A stretch of 19,696 nucleotides of DNA from a candidate division WWE3 bacterium RIFCSPLOWO2_12_FULL_36_10 (GCA_001772985.1 MEVN01000020.1:1746-21441), one strand, 5' to 3'. Positions 1-7,824 are shown, counted from the first letter of the stretch. The notes: a model not told the origin generated them from the sequence alone. Program-made: numbers and translations.

Positions 1-966
1 GAGCAAATTAAACTTCCAAACGAAGAGGCGTATTCGGCTCCATTGATCCCATTAACACCCGACCGCCACTCAGGCAGAAAGTTCACTAATCTTTTGCCAA
101 GCGAAGGCGAAATAATTTTGCCAATACGAGGCGAGCGAGTATTACAATCTTCATTTGAAATGGAGGTTGAGGAAGATGTTGCAGAAAAGGCCGAGCAGCT
201 TAAAAAACTTTTAGAACAAATAAGAGGAGACGAAGCGTATTCAAAAACAATTAAACAGGCGGTAGGGGCGAATCAAGATTCACCTCAACAAACCCTGCCG
301 AAGGAACAAACATCACGTCAGGAGGCGCGCCAAGAACCTATTGTCACGCCAACCCCAAAAACCCCTGAAGACATAAGTTCAGAAGCTCAAAATATAGTGT
401 CAAGATTAGAGCAGGAAAACATCCGTTTAGGCAATGAAATAAATAAACTAAAGCAAGAGCTTGAAAAGTCACATCAACCTCAAGAGGTGGTTGTTGAGAA
501 GCAAGAAACAATAAGAAAACTCGAAGGAGAAAAGCAAAAGTCCACGCAGGAATATCATTATTTGCAGGAAAAAGTAAACGAACTAAAAGAAAAGATTCAA
601 AAAAAGGCTACTGAAATACCATCGGATAAAGTTACGCAAAATCCAAATTTGGCCTCGGCCGGCGCACCAACATTCTCAAATTCAATGCCTCAAAGTAATA
701 CTCCAAATATAGTTTCGGGATCGGTGAAAGATTCATCCGGAAAAATTCTAGAAGGAGTTGTGGTAATTATTAAAAACAGCAGAAACGAGCCGGTAAGAGC
801 TTTAAAAACAAACAGGCTTGGACAATTTTCTATTAGTAACCCTTTAACCAACGGACCATATACAATTGAGATTGATAAAAACAATTTAAGTGGGCAAACC
901 TTTGATATAATTAAAATCGATGTACAGGGTATTGTAATTCCCCAGATAGAATTTACAGGAAAATAA
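1..966 (+). CDS. Coiled-coil protein with C-terminal carboxypeptidase-regulatory-like domain (5' partial)
   Basis: The reading frame is open from base 1, so the start lies upstream; the first in-frame start-like codon (TTG at 43) is not the likely start. The visible 321 residues show an N-terminal segment without a recognised fold, then a Lys/Glu/Gln-rich stretch (about residues 130-210) typical of a long coiled coil. The last ~85 residues, from VSGSVKDSSGKILEGV onward, resemble a carboxypeptidase-regulatory-like (transthyretin-type beta sandwich) domain with its GxVxDxxGxxLxGV opening. No membrane helix is visible. The stop is 1 nt before the next gene, so it is co-transcribed with the TraC-like and VirB4-like genes and is probably a structural or anchoring part of that machine. 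In related bacteria this position is often held by a PrgI-family membrane protein; the missing N-terminus could carry such a domain, but that is a guess. Confidence 0.75.
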   Translation, partial: EQIKLPNEEAYSAPLIPLTPDRHSGRKFTNLLPSEGEIILPIRGERVLQSSFEMEVEEDVAEKAEQLKKLLEQIRGDEAYSKTIKQAVGANQDSPQQTLPKEQTSRQEARQEPIVTPTPKTPEDISSEAQNIVSRLEQENIRLGNEINKLKQELEKSHQPQEVVVEKQETIRKLEGEKQKSTQEYHYLQEKVNELKEKIQKKATEIPSDKVTQNPNLASAGAPTFSNSMPQSNTPNIVSGSVKDSSGKILEGVVVIIKNSRNEPVRALKTNRLGQFSISNPLTNGPYTIEIDKNNLSGQTFDIIKIDVQGIVIPQIEFTGK

Positions 967-967
967 T

Positions 968-1672
968 ATGCCGGCACCTTTTATACAATCAACAACTCAA
1001 GATCACTTGGATATAGAAGACATAAAAGATAATTTTGTTGTTCTAAAAAGCGGTGACGTTGCAGTTGTACTTCAAACTACAGCTGTTAACTTTGATCTTT
1101 TGTCGGAAATTGAGCAGGACGCTATAATCTCAGCCTTTTCAATGCTTTTAAACTCAATTTCTTTTCCGCTTCAAATTGTAATTAGATCAAAAAAACTGGA
1201 TATTACAAAATATGTTGAAAAGGTACAAAGAGTAGAAAATAAAGTTACCGATCCGTTATTAAAAAAACAAGCCGAGGCATACAGAAAATTTGTTCAGGAA
1301 GTTATAAAAAGAAATGAAGTCTTAGATAAAAAATTTTACATTGTAATTCCATCAGGAGACACTGCCGGAAAAGAACTTGGAAAATCTCCGTTTGATTTTA
1401 TCACAAAACTTTTTGGGTTTAGTGGAAAAAGAATTCATGTGAATGTAAATCAAGCGATTCAACGTGCGCAAAGGGAATTACTTCCAAAAATAGACCATGT
1501 AACAAAAGAGTTAAATAGAATTGGGGTAAGAAGTAGAGTCATGGCAACACAAGAACTAGTGGAACTGTATTTTGATATTTATAATCCAAGCTCAATTCAC
1601 GGCCAAAGAATAAGAACAAATGTTGCGGATTATAAAACGGCTATAGTTGAGCCGGCGATTTTAGAGGAATAA
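968..1672 (+). CDS. TraC-like protein, equivalent to the N-terminal part of VirB4/TraC ATPases
   Basis: A 234-residue protein. The opening segment (DIEDIKDNFVVLKSGDVAVV, then NFDLLSEIEQDAIISAF and FPLQIVIRSKKLDI) resembles the TraC-like domain seen in bacterial and archaeal conjugation-type loci, where it corresponds to the non-ATPase N-terminal region of VirB4/TraC. No Walker motif and no membrane segment are present, so it should be a cytosolic, membrane-associated partner rather than an ATPase. Residues about 60-185 are rich in Lys and Glu and probably helical. It begins 1 nt after the upstream stop, and its own stop shares one base with the next start codon (TAATG), which indicates translational coupling to the VirB4-like ATPase. 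The family assignment is from recalled sequence pattern; the T4SS context makes it reasonably firm. Confidence 0.7.
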   Translation: MPAPFIQSTTQDHLDIEDIKDNFVVLKSGDVAVVLQTTAVNFDLLSEIEQDAIISAFSMLLNSISFPLQIVIRSKKLDITKYVEKVQRVENKVTDPLLKKQAEAYRKFVQEVIKRNEVLDKKFYIVIPSGDTAGKELGKSPFDFITKLFGFSGKRIHVNVNQAIQRAQRELLPKIDHVTKELNRIGVRSRVMATQELVELYFDIYNPSSIHGQRIRTNVADYKTAIVEPAILEE

Positions 1673-3702
1673 TGAAACTACCTGAATTAACTTTATTTAA
1701 AAAAGGGTCGAAAAAGCCTGTAACAGACAATACAAACCCCGCGCAAGTTCTGGCTAAGGGGATGTTAAATGTGCGGGATATAATAGCTCCGGCTGCAATT
1801 GAAGTTGAATTTAACCACTTAAAAATAGGAAACACTTATTACAGAACTTTATTTATATCCGGCTACCCAAGATTTGTTGGCGCAAACTGGCTGGCTCCTA
1901 TTATTAACTTTGAGCACACCTTAGAAATTTCCATGTTTTACTATCCGGTAAAATCAAAAGGAATCCTTGACGATTTAAGAAGAAAAATTACTGAAATGGA
2001 AGCTACCACCAGATCAAATATTGAAAGGGGTAAAATTGCCGATCCCGAAGTAGATATTGCTCTTGAAGACGCTAAGTCTTTACAAGAACAATTAGTTAAG
2101 GGCGTTGAAAAATTTTTCCAATTTTCTTTTTATATAACGATTCCGGCCGATTCACTTGAAGAGCTCGAGGATGTTTCACGAAAGCTTGAATCAACTTTGG
2201 GATCTTTACTTTTAATTTCTAAATCCGCAGCTCAACAAATGGAACAGGCGTTTCAATCAACAATTCCAACCGCCGTTGACAAATTGTTGTTTGTTAGAAA
2301 CATGGACACAACAAGCTTAGCAACAACGTTTCCATTTACTTCATCTGATTTAACTTCGGACGATGGAATTATGTATGGAATAAACAAACACAACGGGTCG
2401 CTGGTAATTTTTGACAGGTTCTCGCTTGAAAACGCTAATACTGTAGTCTTTGCAAAATCCGGAGCTGGAAAATCATATGTAGTTAAACTGGAGGCTTTAA
2501 GGTCTTTAGTATTTGGAACTGAAGTTATAATTATTGATCCTGAACAGGAATATAAAGTTCTGTGTGATACGGTTGGTGGAAATTATATTAGCTTTGAGTC
2601 AAACGCCGCGGTTAGAATAAATCCATTTGATCTTTCAGGAATTGTTGTTGAAGGAGAAAACGAACTTGGGCAAAAATTATTATCCCTACACACACTATTT
2701 AGATTAGTACTTGGAGAGTTAAATCCGGCAGAGGAAGCGGTTTTAGATAGAGCTTTAATTGAAACATATAGAATAAAAGGCATTACAACCGATCCGGAGT
2801 CTCAAAAAGTAAAAGAGCCTCCTGTCATGGAAGATTTATATAAAGTTTTATTAGGCGCGGAGGAGCCTGAAGCAAAAGGCATGGCCGAAAGACTAGAAAA
2901 ATATGTAAAAGGTTCATTGACCGGAATTTTTGACGCCCAGTCAACCGTTAACTTAAACAGCAAGATGACTGTATTCTCAACAAAAAACCTTGAGGATATT
3001 TTAAGACCAATCGCGTTTTATATAATTCTTGATTTTATTTGGACAAAAATTAGAAAGGATTTGAAAAAAAGAATTTTAATTGTTGAAGAGGCTTGGTATT
3101 TGCTACAAAACGAAGATAGCGCAAGATTTATTTATGGAATTGCAAAAAGGGCAAGAAAATATTATTTGGGTTTAACAACAATTACTCAAGACGTTGATGA
3201 CTTTTTAACTTCCGAATACGGAAAAGCTATTGTTACGAACTCATCTATTCAATTGCTTTTAAAACAACATCCGGCAGCAATTGATAAAGTTGCGGAAACA
3301 TTTTATCTTTCAGAAGGTGAAAAAAGATTTTTGCTTGGGGCAAGCACAGGAGAAGGATTATTTTTTGCCGGATCAAATCATGTTGCAATAAAAGTTGAGG
3401 CTTCGGAAGAAGAGCATAAATTAATAACTACAAATCCTGCCGAACTTATAAAACTAAGAGAAGAAGGGGCTTTAAAAGCAAAACCGCCGGAAAGACCTGA
3501 GTATAAACCGTTTGAGAGATTTAATTCGGATAAATATTCTATATTAGACAAGGAGGCAAAGACGGAAGCAACGATTACACAAGCGGTGCAAGTAGCACCA
3601 GAACCTACACAGATCCCGCCACAGCAACCTGAACAGCAAAGTAAACCTGCTAACGAGGGAACTTTTACACTCTCAAACGACAAAAAGGATGGGGACATTT
3701 AA
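1672..3702 (+). CDS. VirB4/TraC-like type IV secretion ATPase
   Basis: A 676-residue P-loop ATPase. Walker A is at residues 262-268 (KSGAGKS), Walker B at about 468-475 (ILIVEEAW, with two consecutive Glu), and a Gln-containing motif ITQDVDD follows at about 504-510, all in the order found in VirB4/TraC/HerA-type motor ATPases. The first ~240 residues form the VirB4-type N-terminal region; the final ~45 residues are Pro/Gln-rich and likely disordered. It would power assembly or substrate transfer at the cytoplasmic face of a type IV secretion-like or competence-like machine. It is the third gene of a coupled trio and overlaps its upstream neighbour by 1 nt. Its stop is only 3 nt from the convergent dnaN stop, with no terminator between. 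No relaxase, coupling protein or pilin lies in the window, so transfer of DNA cannot be claimed. Confidence 0.88.
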   Translation: MKLPELTLFKKGSKKPVTDNTNPAQVLAKGMLNVRDIIAPAAIEVEFNHLKIGNTYYRTLFISGYPRFVGANWLAPIINFEHTLEISMFYYPVKSKGILDDLRRKITEMEATTRSNIERGKIADPEVDIALEDAKSLQEQLVKGVEKFFQFSFYITIPADSLEELEDVSRKLESTLGSLLLISKSAAQQMEQAFQSTIPTAVDKLLFVRNMDTTSLATTFPFTSSDLTSDDGIMYGINKHNGSLVIFDRFSLENANTVVFAKSGAGKSYVVKLEALRSLVFGTEVIIIDPEQEYKVLCDTVGGNYISFESNAAVRINPFDLSGIVVEGENELGQKLLSLHTLFRLVLGELNPAEEAVLDRALIETYRIKGITTDPESQKVKEPPVMEDLYKVLLGAEEPEAKGMAERLEKYVKGSLTGIFDAQSTVNLNSKMTVFSTKNLEDILRPIAFYIILDFIWTKIRKDLKKRILIVEEAWYLLQNEDSARFIYGIAKRARKYYLGLTTITQDVDDFLTSEYGKAIVTNSSIQLLLKQHPAAIDKVAETFYLSEGEKRFLLGASTGEGLFFAGSNHVAIKVEASEEEHKLITTNPAELIKLREEGALKAKPPERPEYKPFERFNSDKYSILDKEAKTEATITQAVQVAPEPTQIPPQQPEQQSKPANEGTFTLSNDKKDGDI

Positions 3703-3705
3703 TCT

Positions 3706-4818
3706 TCAACCCTGAACGCGAATAGGCATTACAACATGTAAATAAGAGTCGTCGCCAACAATTCTTAAAACTCCCGGCGCAACATTTCCATTTGATTCAA
3801 AAACTAATTTCTCGGCCTTAATATTGTTCAAAAAATCCAAAAGATATTTAGAGTTAAAAGATATTTCAAGTTTATCTCCTTTTACCTCCGCTTCAATTTC
3901 ACTATTATTTTCTCCAAGCTCTTTTGAAACCGATACGAGTTTAATCAAACCTTTATCGCTAAAAGTCATTTTAATAATGCTATCCGCTTCTTTTGCAAAA
4001 ACGTTTGTGAGTTTTACTGCTTCGTGCAAATCAACCGAAGCAAACTCGGCTGTTAAAATACTTTGCGCGGGTATTATTTTTTTATAATCAGGAAACTCGC
4101 CGTCTACTATTCTTGTAGAAACAACAACGTCGCCCGATTCAAAAGCACATAAATTATCTTCTTTATTCAGATGTATTTTTAAAGGAGAATCTGATGAAGA
4201 AAAAATCCTAGCCACTTCAACCAAAGTTTTGGCCGGTATTACAACAGAAAAACCTTCAGCTTTGCCTTCAAAATCAACACTTTTTTCAGACAATCTAAAA
4301 CCGTCAACCGCAGCAACAACAAATTTCTTTTTAGAAAAAGCAAGAAGTATGCCTGTTAGTACCAGTCTACTTTCATCGGTTGCTGCAGAAAAAGAAACGC
4401 TGGCAATGGCACTTGCAAACTCTTTAGGATCTACTTCAACAAAAACAGATTTTTTTGGAATTTCAGGAAGTTCAGGAAAATCAGTTGGATCAGTTCCATT
4501 AAATTTTGATTTATTTTTTCCGGCCTGTAAATGAAAGATTCCATCTTTTAATACACCTTCGACTGAAGTAGGGGATAGGTGTGAAATAAACTCATGAATA
4601 AGTTTTGATGGAACTGTTATTGACCCATCTTCATCAACCGAAGCGCCAACATAAAAAGTAATGGCAGTGTCTAAATTTGTCGCGGAAAGTTTTAACCTGC
4701 CGTCTTTGGCGGTAAATAAAATGTTTGATAAAACAGGTAACGAGCCCTTGGTTGGAACTGCTTTTGAAACAACTCCAAGACCTTTTAATAAATTTTCGGA
4801 TAGACAGGTAAATTTCAT
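3706..4818 (-). CDS. dnaN: DNA polymerase III beta subunit (sliding clamp)
   Basis: A 370-residue protein of normal length for a bacterial beta clamp, which forms a ring on DNA and tethers the replicative polymerase. Recognisable signatures include the opening MKFTCLSENLLKGLGVVSKA, the GTDPTDFPELPE segment of domain 1, the VAAVDGFRLSEK segment of domain 2, the VDGEFPDYKKIIP segment, and the C-terminal VMPIRVQG, equivalent to the usual MPMRL end. ATG at 4816-4818 lies 3 nt after the khpB stop, so it should be read as the last gene of the rpmH-rnpA-yidD-yidC-khpB-dnaN unit. No -10 element or Shine-Dalgarno is evident before it. This is unusual, because dnaN normally follows dnaA directly; here about 3.1 kb and the whole rpmH cluster separate them. 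Confidence 0.97.
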   Translation of the reverse strand: MKFTCLSENLLKGLGVVSKAVPTKGSLPVLSNILFTAKDGRLKLSATNLDTAITFYVGASVDEDGSITVPSKLIHEFISHLSPTSVEGVLKDGIFHLQAGKNKSKFNGTDPTDFPELPEIPKKSVFVEVDPKEFASAIASVSFSAATDESRLVLTGILLAFSKKKFVVAAVDGFRLSEKSVDFEGKAEGFSVVIPAKTLVEVARIFSSSDSPLKIHLNKEDNLCAFESGDVVVSTRIVDGEFPDYKKIIPAQSILTAEFASVDLHEAVKLTNVFAKEADSIIKMTFSDKGLIKLVSVSKELGENNSEIEAEVKGDKLEISFNSKYLLDFLNNIKAEKLVFESNGNVAPGVLRIVGDDSYLHVVMPIRVQG

Positions 4819-4821
4819 ATT

Positions 4822-5268
4822 TTAGCTTGGCTTAAGAACCACCCTTCTTTGCGACCCTTCTCCGATACTTTCCGATTTTATGTCGTCGTAGCCTGAAATA
4901 AACAGGTGAACGTGCTTTCTTTCAAAAGAGCTCATCACGGGAAGTTCTACCTCTTTGTTTGCAAAGCGTACTCTGTCTATATAATTTTTAGCTATCCCTT
5001 CTATTTTTGAATACCTGTCCTTTTTATAATTATTTATATCAATGGAAACAAAAGACCAATTGCCGGTTTCTTTAAAAAGCATAAGATTAAGGAGTGTTTG
5101 CAAAGCTTCAAGCGATTCTCCTCTGTAACCTATTAAAAAATTAAGGTCGTCGCCCGAGATAGTAATCTCCAAACTACCATCATCAACTTCTTCAGTTTTA
5201 AGGGATGTACTTACATTCATGTAAGAGAGAATTTTATTTAAGGTTTCCTCAGCGTGCTTTTTTTCCAT
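4822..5268 (-). CDS. khpB: KhpB/Jag RNA-binding protein (KH and R3H domains)
   Basis: A protein of 148 residues from the ATG at 5268. A KH domain of the Jag type carries the GxxG loop (LIGYRGESLEALQTLLNL), followed by an R3H domain with the R-x3-H motif (SFERKHVHLF) and a C-terminal SIGEGSQRRVVLKP. KhpB binds RNA and is known in Firmicutes as a regulator of cell division and envelope genes, usually encoded next to yidC as here. The N-terminal Jag_N domain of longer homologues is absent, so this is the minimal KH-R3H form. An upstream in-frame TTG at 5277 would add three residues; the ATG is preferred. Either start lies inside the 3' end of yidC (20 or 29 bp overlap), which suggests translational coupling. 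Confidence 0.92.
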   Translation of the reverse strand: MEKKHAEETLNKILSYMNVSTSLKTEEVDDGSLEITISGDDLNFLIGYRGESLEALQTLLNLMLFKETGNWSFVSIDINNYKKDRYSKIEGIAKNYIDRVRFANKEVELPVMSSFERKHVHLFISGYDDIKSESIGEGSQRRVVLKPS

Positions 5269-6046
5269 ATACTGCAATTTTCTTAATCCATGGGGTCAGG
5301 CCACCCCATCCGGAAACAAAATACTGTTGGACAAGCGAGAATATTGTTGTAACTAAAATGTACAAAACAGCACCTGCAGGCAGTTTTAAACCAATGATAA
5401 CGGTCATCAAAGGCATAAGGTAAAGCATTTGCTCCTGCATATTATAAGCGATATCGTCCGATTTGTCTTTAGTTTTTAACGCGGCAGATTCCCCGGCTTC
5501 AACATAAGGAGCCATCATTTTTGAAGAAAAAAACTGGAAAATTCCGGACAATACCGCGAGTATGTAGAAAGGATCGGGTTTTGCCAAGTTTAAGTAAAAA
5601 AACGTGGTGTTTACTGTTTCTTTTAAATCTAGTTTTAGAAAACCAAAATACAGTAAATCGTTTATGTGTTGCGTTGTAACACCTATAGCAAATGTGTTAA
5701 TAACGTTATACAAAGCGATTAGAATAACTATCATCCAAACTTGCGATAAACATCCAGAGGCTGGGTTTAATCCATGCTTTTTGAAAAGCTCCATTTGCAT
5801 CTCCGCTTGCTTTTTTTTATCGTATTTATATTTTTGTTTTATCTTGTCAAGCTCAGGCTGAAGATCGCGTTGCTTCTTCATATTTTTTAGGGAAGGAAGG
5901 ACTAGTGGAATAAGTATTGCTCTAATAATGATGGTGAGGATTATAATTGAAAATCCCAAACTTCCGGAATATTTATACAAAACCATCAAAAGATTAAAAA
6001 TCGGGGTTACTAATAGTGTGTGCCAAATTTGGGAAATTACAGGCAT
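5249..6046 (-). CDS. yidC: YidC/Oxa1 family membrane protein insertase
   Basis: A 265-residue polytopic membrane protein of the short, Gram-positive-like Oxa1 type, without the large periplasmic domain of proteobacterial YidC. Hydrophobic segments lie at about residues 12-50, 95-120, 145-175 and 205-245. The segment GFSIIILTIIIRAILIPLVL carries the conserved groove arginine (about residue 42), followed by a Lys-rich cytoplasmic hairpin (LKNMKKQRDLQPELDKIKQK), both hallmarks of the family. It inserts and folds membrane proteins, with or without SecYEG. No lipobox is visible at the N-terminus. It starts 1 nt after the yidD stop and overlaps khpB, so it sits in the middle of the rpmH operon. Confidence 0.95.
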   Translation of the reverse strand: MPVISQIWHTLLVTPIFNLLMVLYKYSGSLGFSIIILTIIIRAILIPLVLPSLKNMKKQRDLQPELDKIKQKYKYDKKKQAEMQMELFKKHGLNPASGCLSQVWMIVILIALYNVINTFAIGVTTQHINDLLYFGFLKLDLKETVNTTFFYLNLAKPDPFYILAVLSGIFQFFSSKMMAPYVEAGESAALKTKDKSDDIAYNMQEQMLYLMPLMTVIIGLKLPAGAVLYILVTTIFSLVQQYFVSGWGGLTPWIKKIAVYGKKAR

Positions 6047-6047
6047 G

Positions 6048-6272
6048 TTATTTTGCGCTTACGACAGGGTCGTATCCTCCCTTAAAAAACGGGTTACATC
6101 TTAAAATTCTGCCTAAACCCATGAATACACCTTTAAAAGCGCCGAAGCGTTGAATTGCCTCATGAGTGTAACTTGAACAACTGGGCTCAAATCTGCAAAC
6201 ACCTAGTCCAAATCTTTCAGTTGACAAAAATGTTTTGTAAAATTTTATTAAACTCAACGTTAATTTCTTCAT
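6048..6272 (-). CDS. yidD: Membrane protein insertion efficiency factor YidD
   Basis: A 74-residue protein with the full YidD signature: LIKFYKTFLS at the amphipathic N-terminus, CRFEPSCSSYTHEAI in the middle and GRILRCNPFFKGGYDPV near the end, including three Cys of the family pattern. YidD is a small inner-membrane-associated protein that aids YidC-dependent insertion. The ATG at 6270-6272 gives the family's normal N-terminus, and this start lies 56 bp inside the 3' end of rnpA in another frame. The 1-nt gap to yidC makes co-translation likely. Confidence 0.95.
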   Translation of the reverse strand: MKKLTLSLIKFYKTFLSTERFGLGVCRFEPSCSSYTHEAIQRFGAFKGVFMGLGRILRCNPFFKGGYDPVVSAK

Positions 6273-6561
6273 AATTTTTATTTAAAGCTTCTTTTTTGGG
6301 ATAAAGTGAAATCCAAATCCCGCTTTTAATTCTATCAAAATTCAGTCTTAAAACTTCGCTAAAAACCCTTTTTACCCTATTCCTTTTTACCGCGGATTTT
6401 TCTGTAGCTGTTGAAATAATAACACCTGCTCTTTTGTCTCCTTCAAATCCTGTTGTGTCCAAAACGTAACAGTAAAAGCTTTCCGAGTTTGTCTTCTTAC
6501 CCAAACGCCTTACTTTACCATACTCGTAATTTGTTAAAAGGCGATTTTGCTTTTTTAGCAT
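6217..6561 (-). CDS. rnpA: Ribonuclease P protein component
   Basis: A 114-residue basic protein with the RNR signature SAVKRNRVKRVFSEVLR at about residues 56-72, which binds the catalytic RNase P RNA. The N-terminal LLTNYEYGKVRRLGKKTNSE corresponds to the usual KxxEFxxVxxxGxR opening that helps bind pre-tRNA 5' leaders. Length is typical (about 110-120). It begins 6 nt after the rpmH stop and its last 56 bp also encode the start of yidD, so the three genes form one compact unit. The RNase P RNA gene (rnpB) is not in the window. Confidence 0.95.
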   Translation of the reverse strand: MLKKQNRLLTNYEYGKVRRLGKKTNSESFYCYVLDTTGFEGDKRAGVIISTATEKSAVKRNRVKRVFSEVLRLNFDRIKSGIWISLYPKKEALNKNYEEINVEFNKILQNIFVN

Positions 6562-6567
6562 ACAAAA

Positions 6568-6720
6568 TTACTTAATTCTTTTTGCTACAGCTAATATTTT
6601 TCTACCTTTTGCTCTTCTACTTTGAATAACACGTCTTCCGCCTTTGGAGAACATTCTTTTTAGAAATCCGTGTGTTCTAGCCCTTTTTCTCTTTTTTGGT
6701 TGATATGTTCTTTTTACCAT
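6568..6720 (-). CDS. rpmH: 50S ribosomal protein L34
   Basis: A 50-codon gene. It starts MVKRTYQPKKRKRARTHGFL and continues through KRMFSKGGRRVIQSRRAKGR to an end at IK, which is the L34 pattern (KRTxQP...HGFxxRM...GRxVxxxRRAKGRxxL). The Val after Met and the slightly extended C-terminus are minor differences from the usual 44-46 residues. L34 is a small basic protein of the large ribosomal subunit. It is the first gene of the leftward operon and is read from a clear promoter just upstream; the predicted transcript begins only about 2-3 nt before the ATG. Confidence 0.97.
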   Translation of the reverse strand: MVKRTYQPKKRKRARTHGFLKRMFSKGGRRVIQSRRAKGRKILAVAKRIK

Positions 6721-6729
6721 AACAGGCGC

Positions 6730-6758
6730 ATATTAAAGGATTAGCGGGAAGGAGTCAA
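6730..6758 (-). promoter_or_regulatory. Promoter of the rpmH-rnpA-yidD-yidC-khpB-dnaN operon
   Basis: Read on the minus strand: -35 TTGACT at 6753-6758, a 17-nt spacer, -10 TAATAT at 6730-6735, then 9 nt to the rpmH ATG. Five of six -35 bases match TTGACA and the spacer is ideal, so this is the best sigma70-type promoter in the window apart from the one at 15058-15086. The expected start is about 3 nt before the ATG, leaving almost no leader. It is back-to-back with the kinase -10 at 6766-6771. The AAGGAG on the other strand at 6749-6754 overlaps this promoter and is probably not a ribosome binding site. Confidence 0.75.
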
Positions 6759-6765
6759 ATGTTTG

Positions 6766-6771
6766 TATACT
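6766..6771 (+). promoter_or_regulatory. -10 element of the kinase gene, predicting a leaderless mRNA
   Basis: TATACT is followed by exactly 6 nt (ATTGTT) and then ATG at 6778-6780, so the expected +1 is the A of the start codon. No convincing -35 is present at 16-18 nt upstream. The same 6-nt geometry recurs before four other genes in this window, which supports both the promoter and the ATG. Confidence 0.6.
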
Positions 6772-6777
6772 ATTGTT

Positions 6778-7824
6778 ATGGGCGAAAGATTTGTACCGGA
6801 AGAAATTGTAAATAGCACTATACAAGAAGGTAGAACTGAAATACCGAAAGAAAAATTAGAACAAAAAAGGTATGTTGCCCCAAACGAACTTTGGATAAAA
6901 GACACACATCTTAGAAAACCTGTTATACCGCCAAAACCTGACGAAACTTTGCCAAGAAAAGGAGCGGATGGGTTGATAAAAACGTCATATTTAGACTTAC
7001 TGCGCGACGGAGCCGTAGAACTTACCGATAATCGCTGGCGAATAGATAGTTTACTTTCAGAAGAAGAAGGGGTGTACGGAAAAGTTTATAGGGCCTTCGA
7101 CACAAAACTCAAAATACCCGTGGCGCTCAAAGTGGGCAGGCATATAGATGGGACGTTTGAGATTGAAAGGGAAGCAAAAGCCATGGCAAACATAAATCAT
7201 CCGGGGGTTATTAAAATATACGACTTTACTATACAAAACGCACCTGACGGACGGGGACTTCCAATCATAGTTGAAGAGTATATGGATCCGAACGAGGCGC
7301 CCACCTTATTTAACAAACTAAAAAAAGAAGGAAAGCTTGGCGCAAGTGATATAAGAAAAGTAATTGCGGAACTTTCTGAAACCGTAGACTATCTCTATTT
7401 TGATAAAGGCATATTACACAATGATCTAAAACCGGCAAATATTTTTCTTGACAGGCGCTTTACTAAAATCGGGGATTTTGGAATATCAAACTCGGCCAAT
7501 AAGAATGGGGGCGGAACTCGCGCATACAATGCGCCTGAACGAAAGTTTCCACGAACCAAAAATACCCTACAGGGCGAAGTTTTTTCACTTGGAATAATTG
7601 CGTATGAGATGCTTACAAACGCGATTCCTCTCAACGACAACTTTGACGCCGAATATAAAAGCGAATACCTTGAGACACCGGAGATGGAAAGGAAGTACGG
7701 CAAAGAGAGGCTCGAAAGAAGTCGTGATGTATTAATAAAGGCACTTTCTATAAAACCCGAAGACCGATATCAAACCGCCACAGAATTTGCGCAAGCCCTA
7801 GAAGAAGCCCTTAAAGAAGACTAA
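6778..7824 (+). CDS. Serine/threonine protein kinase, cytosolic
   Basis: A 348-residue protein from the ATG at 6778. The kinase core begins near residue 85 with a glycine-loop region (EEEGVYGKVYRAFD), then the ATP-binding Lys in VALKVG (K118), the catalytic loop LHNDLKPANIF (H214, N215, D216, K218), the metal-binding DFG (233-235) and an APE-like AYNAPE motif. Catalytic Asp, Lys and DFG are all present, so activity is expected. The usual Arg of HRD is Asn, a non-RD kinase. The first ~80 residues are an uncharacterised polar extension; no transmembrane helix, PASTA or sensor domain is seen. An in-frame TTG at 6763 would add five residues, but the -10 spacing favours ATG. It lies between the rpmH promoter and dnaA, 107 bp upstream of dnaA in the same direction. 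Substrate unknown. Confidence 0.9.
   Translation: MGERFVPEEIVNSTIQEGRTEIPKEKLEQKRYVAPNELWIKDTHLRKPVIPPKPDETLPRKGADGLIKTSYLDLLRDGAVELTDNRWRIDSLLSEEEGVYGKVYRAFDTKLKIPVALKVGRHIDGTFEIEREAKAMANINHPGVIKIYDFTIQNAPDGRGLPIIVEEYMDPNEAPTLFNKLKKEGKLGASDIRKVIAELSETVDYLYFDKGILHNDLKPANIFLDRRFTKIGDFGISNSANKNGGGTRAYNAPERKFPRTKNTLQGEVFSLGIIAYEMLTNAIPLNDNFDAEYKSEYLETPEMERKYGKERLERSRDVLIKALSIKPEDRYQTATEFAQALEEALKED

Noticed and set aside
3378..3698. Cys/Ser-rich open frame antisense to the 3' end of the VirB4-like gene
   Set aside because: Composition reflects the complement of Pro/Gln codons in the tail; no promoter or ribosome binding site supports it.
6749..6765. AAGGAG eight nt before an in-frame TTG as the kinase translation start
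   Set aside because: The AAGGAG overlaps the opposite-strand rpmH promoter, and the -10 at 6766-6771 would start transcription downstream of it, at the ATG 6778.
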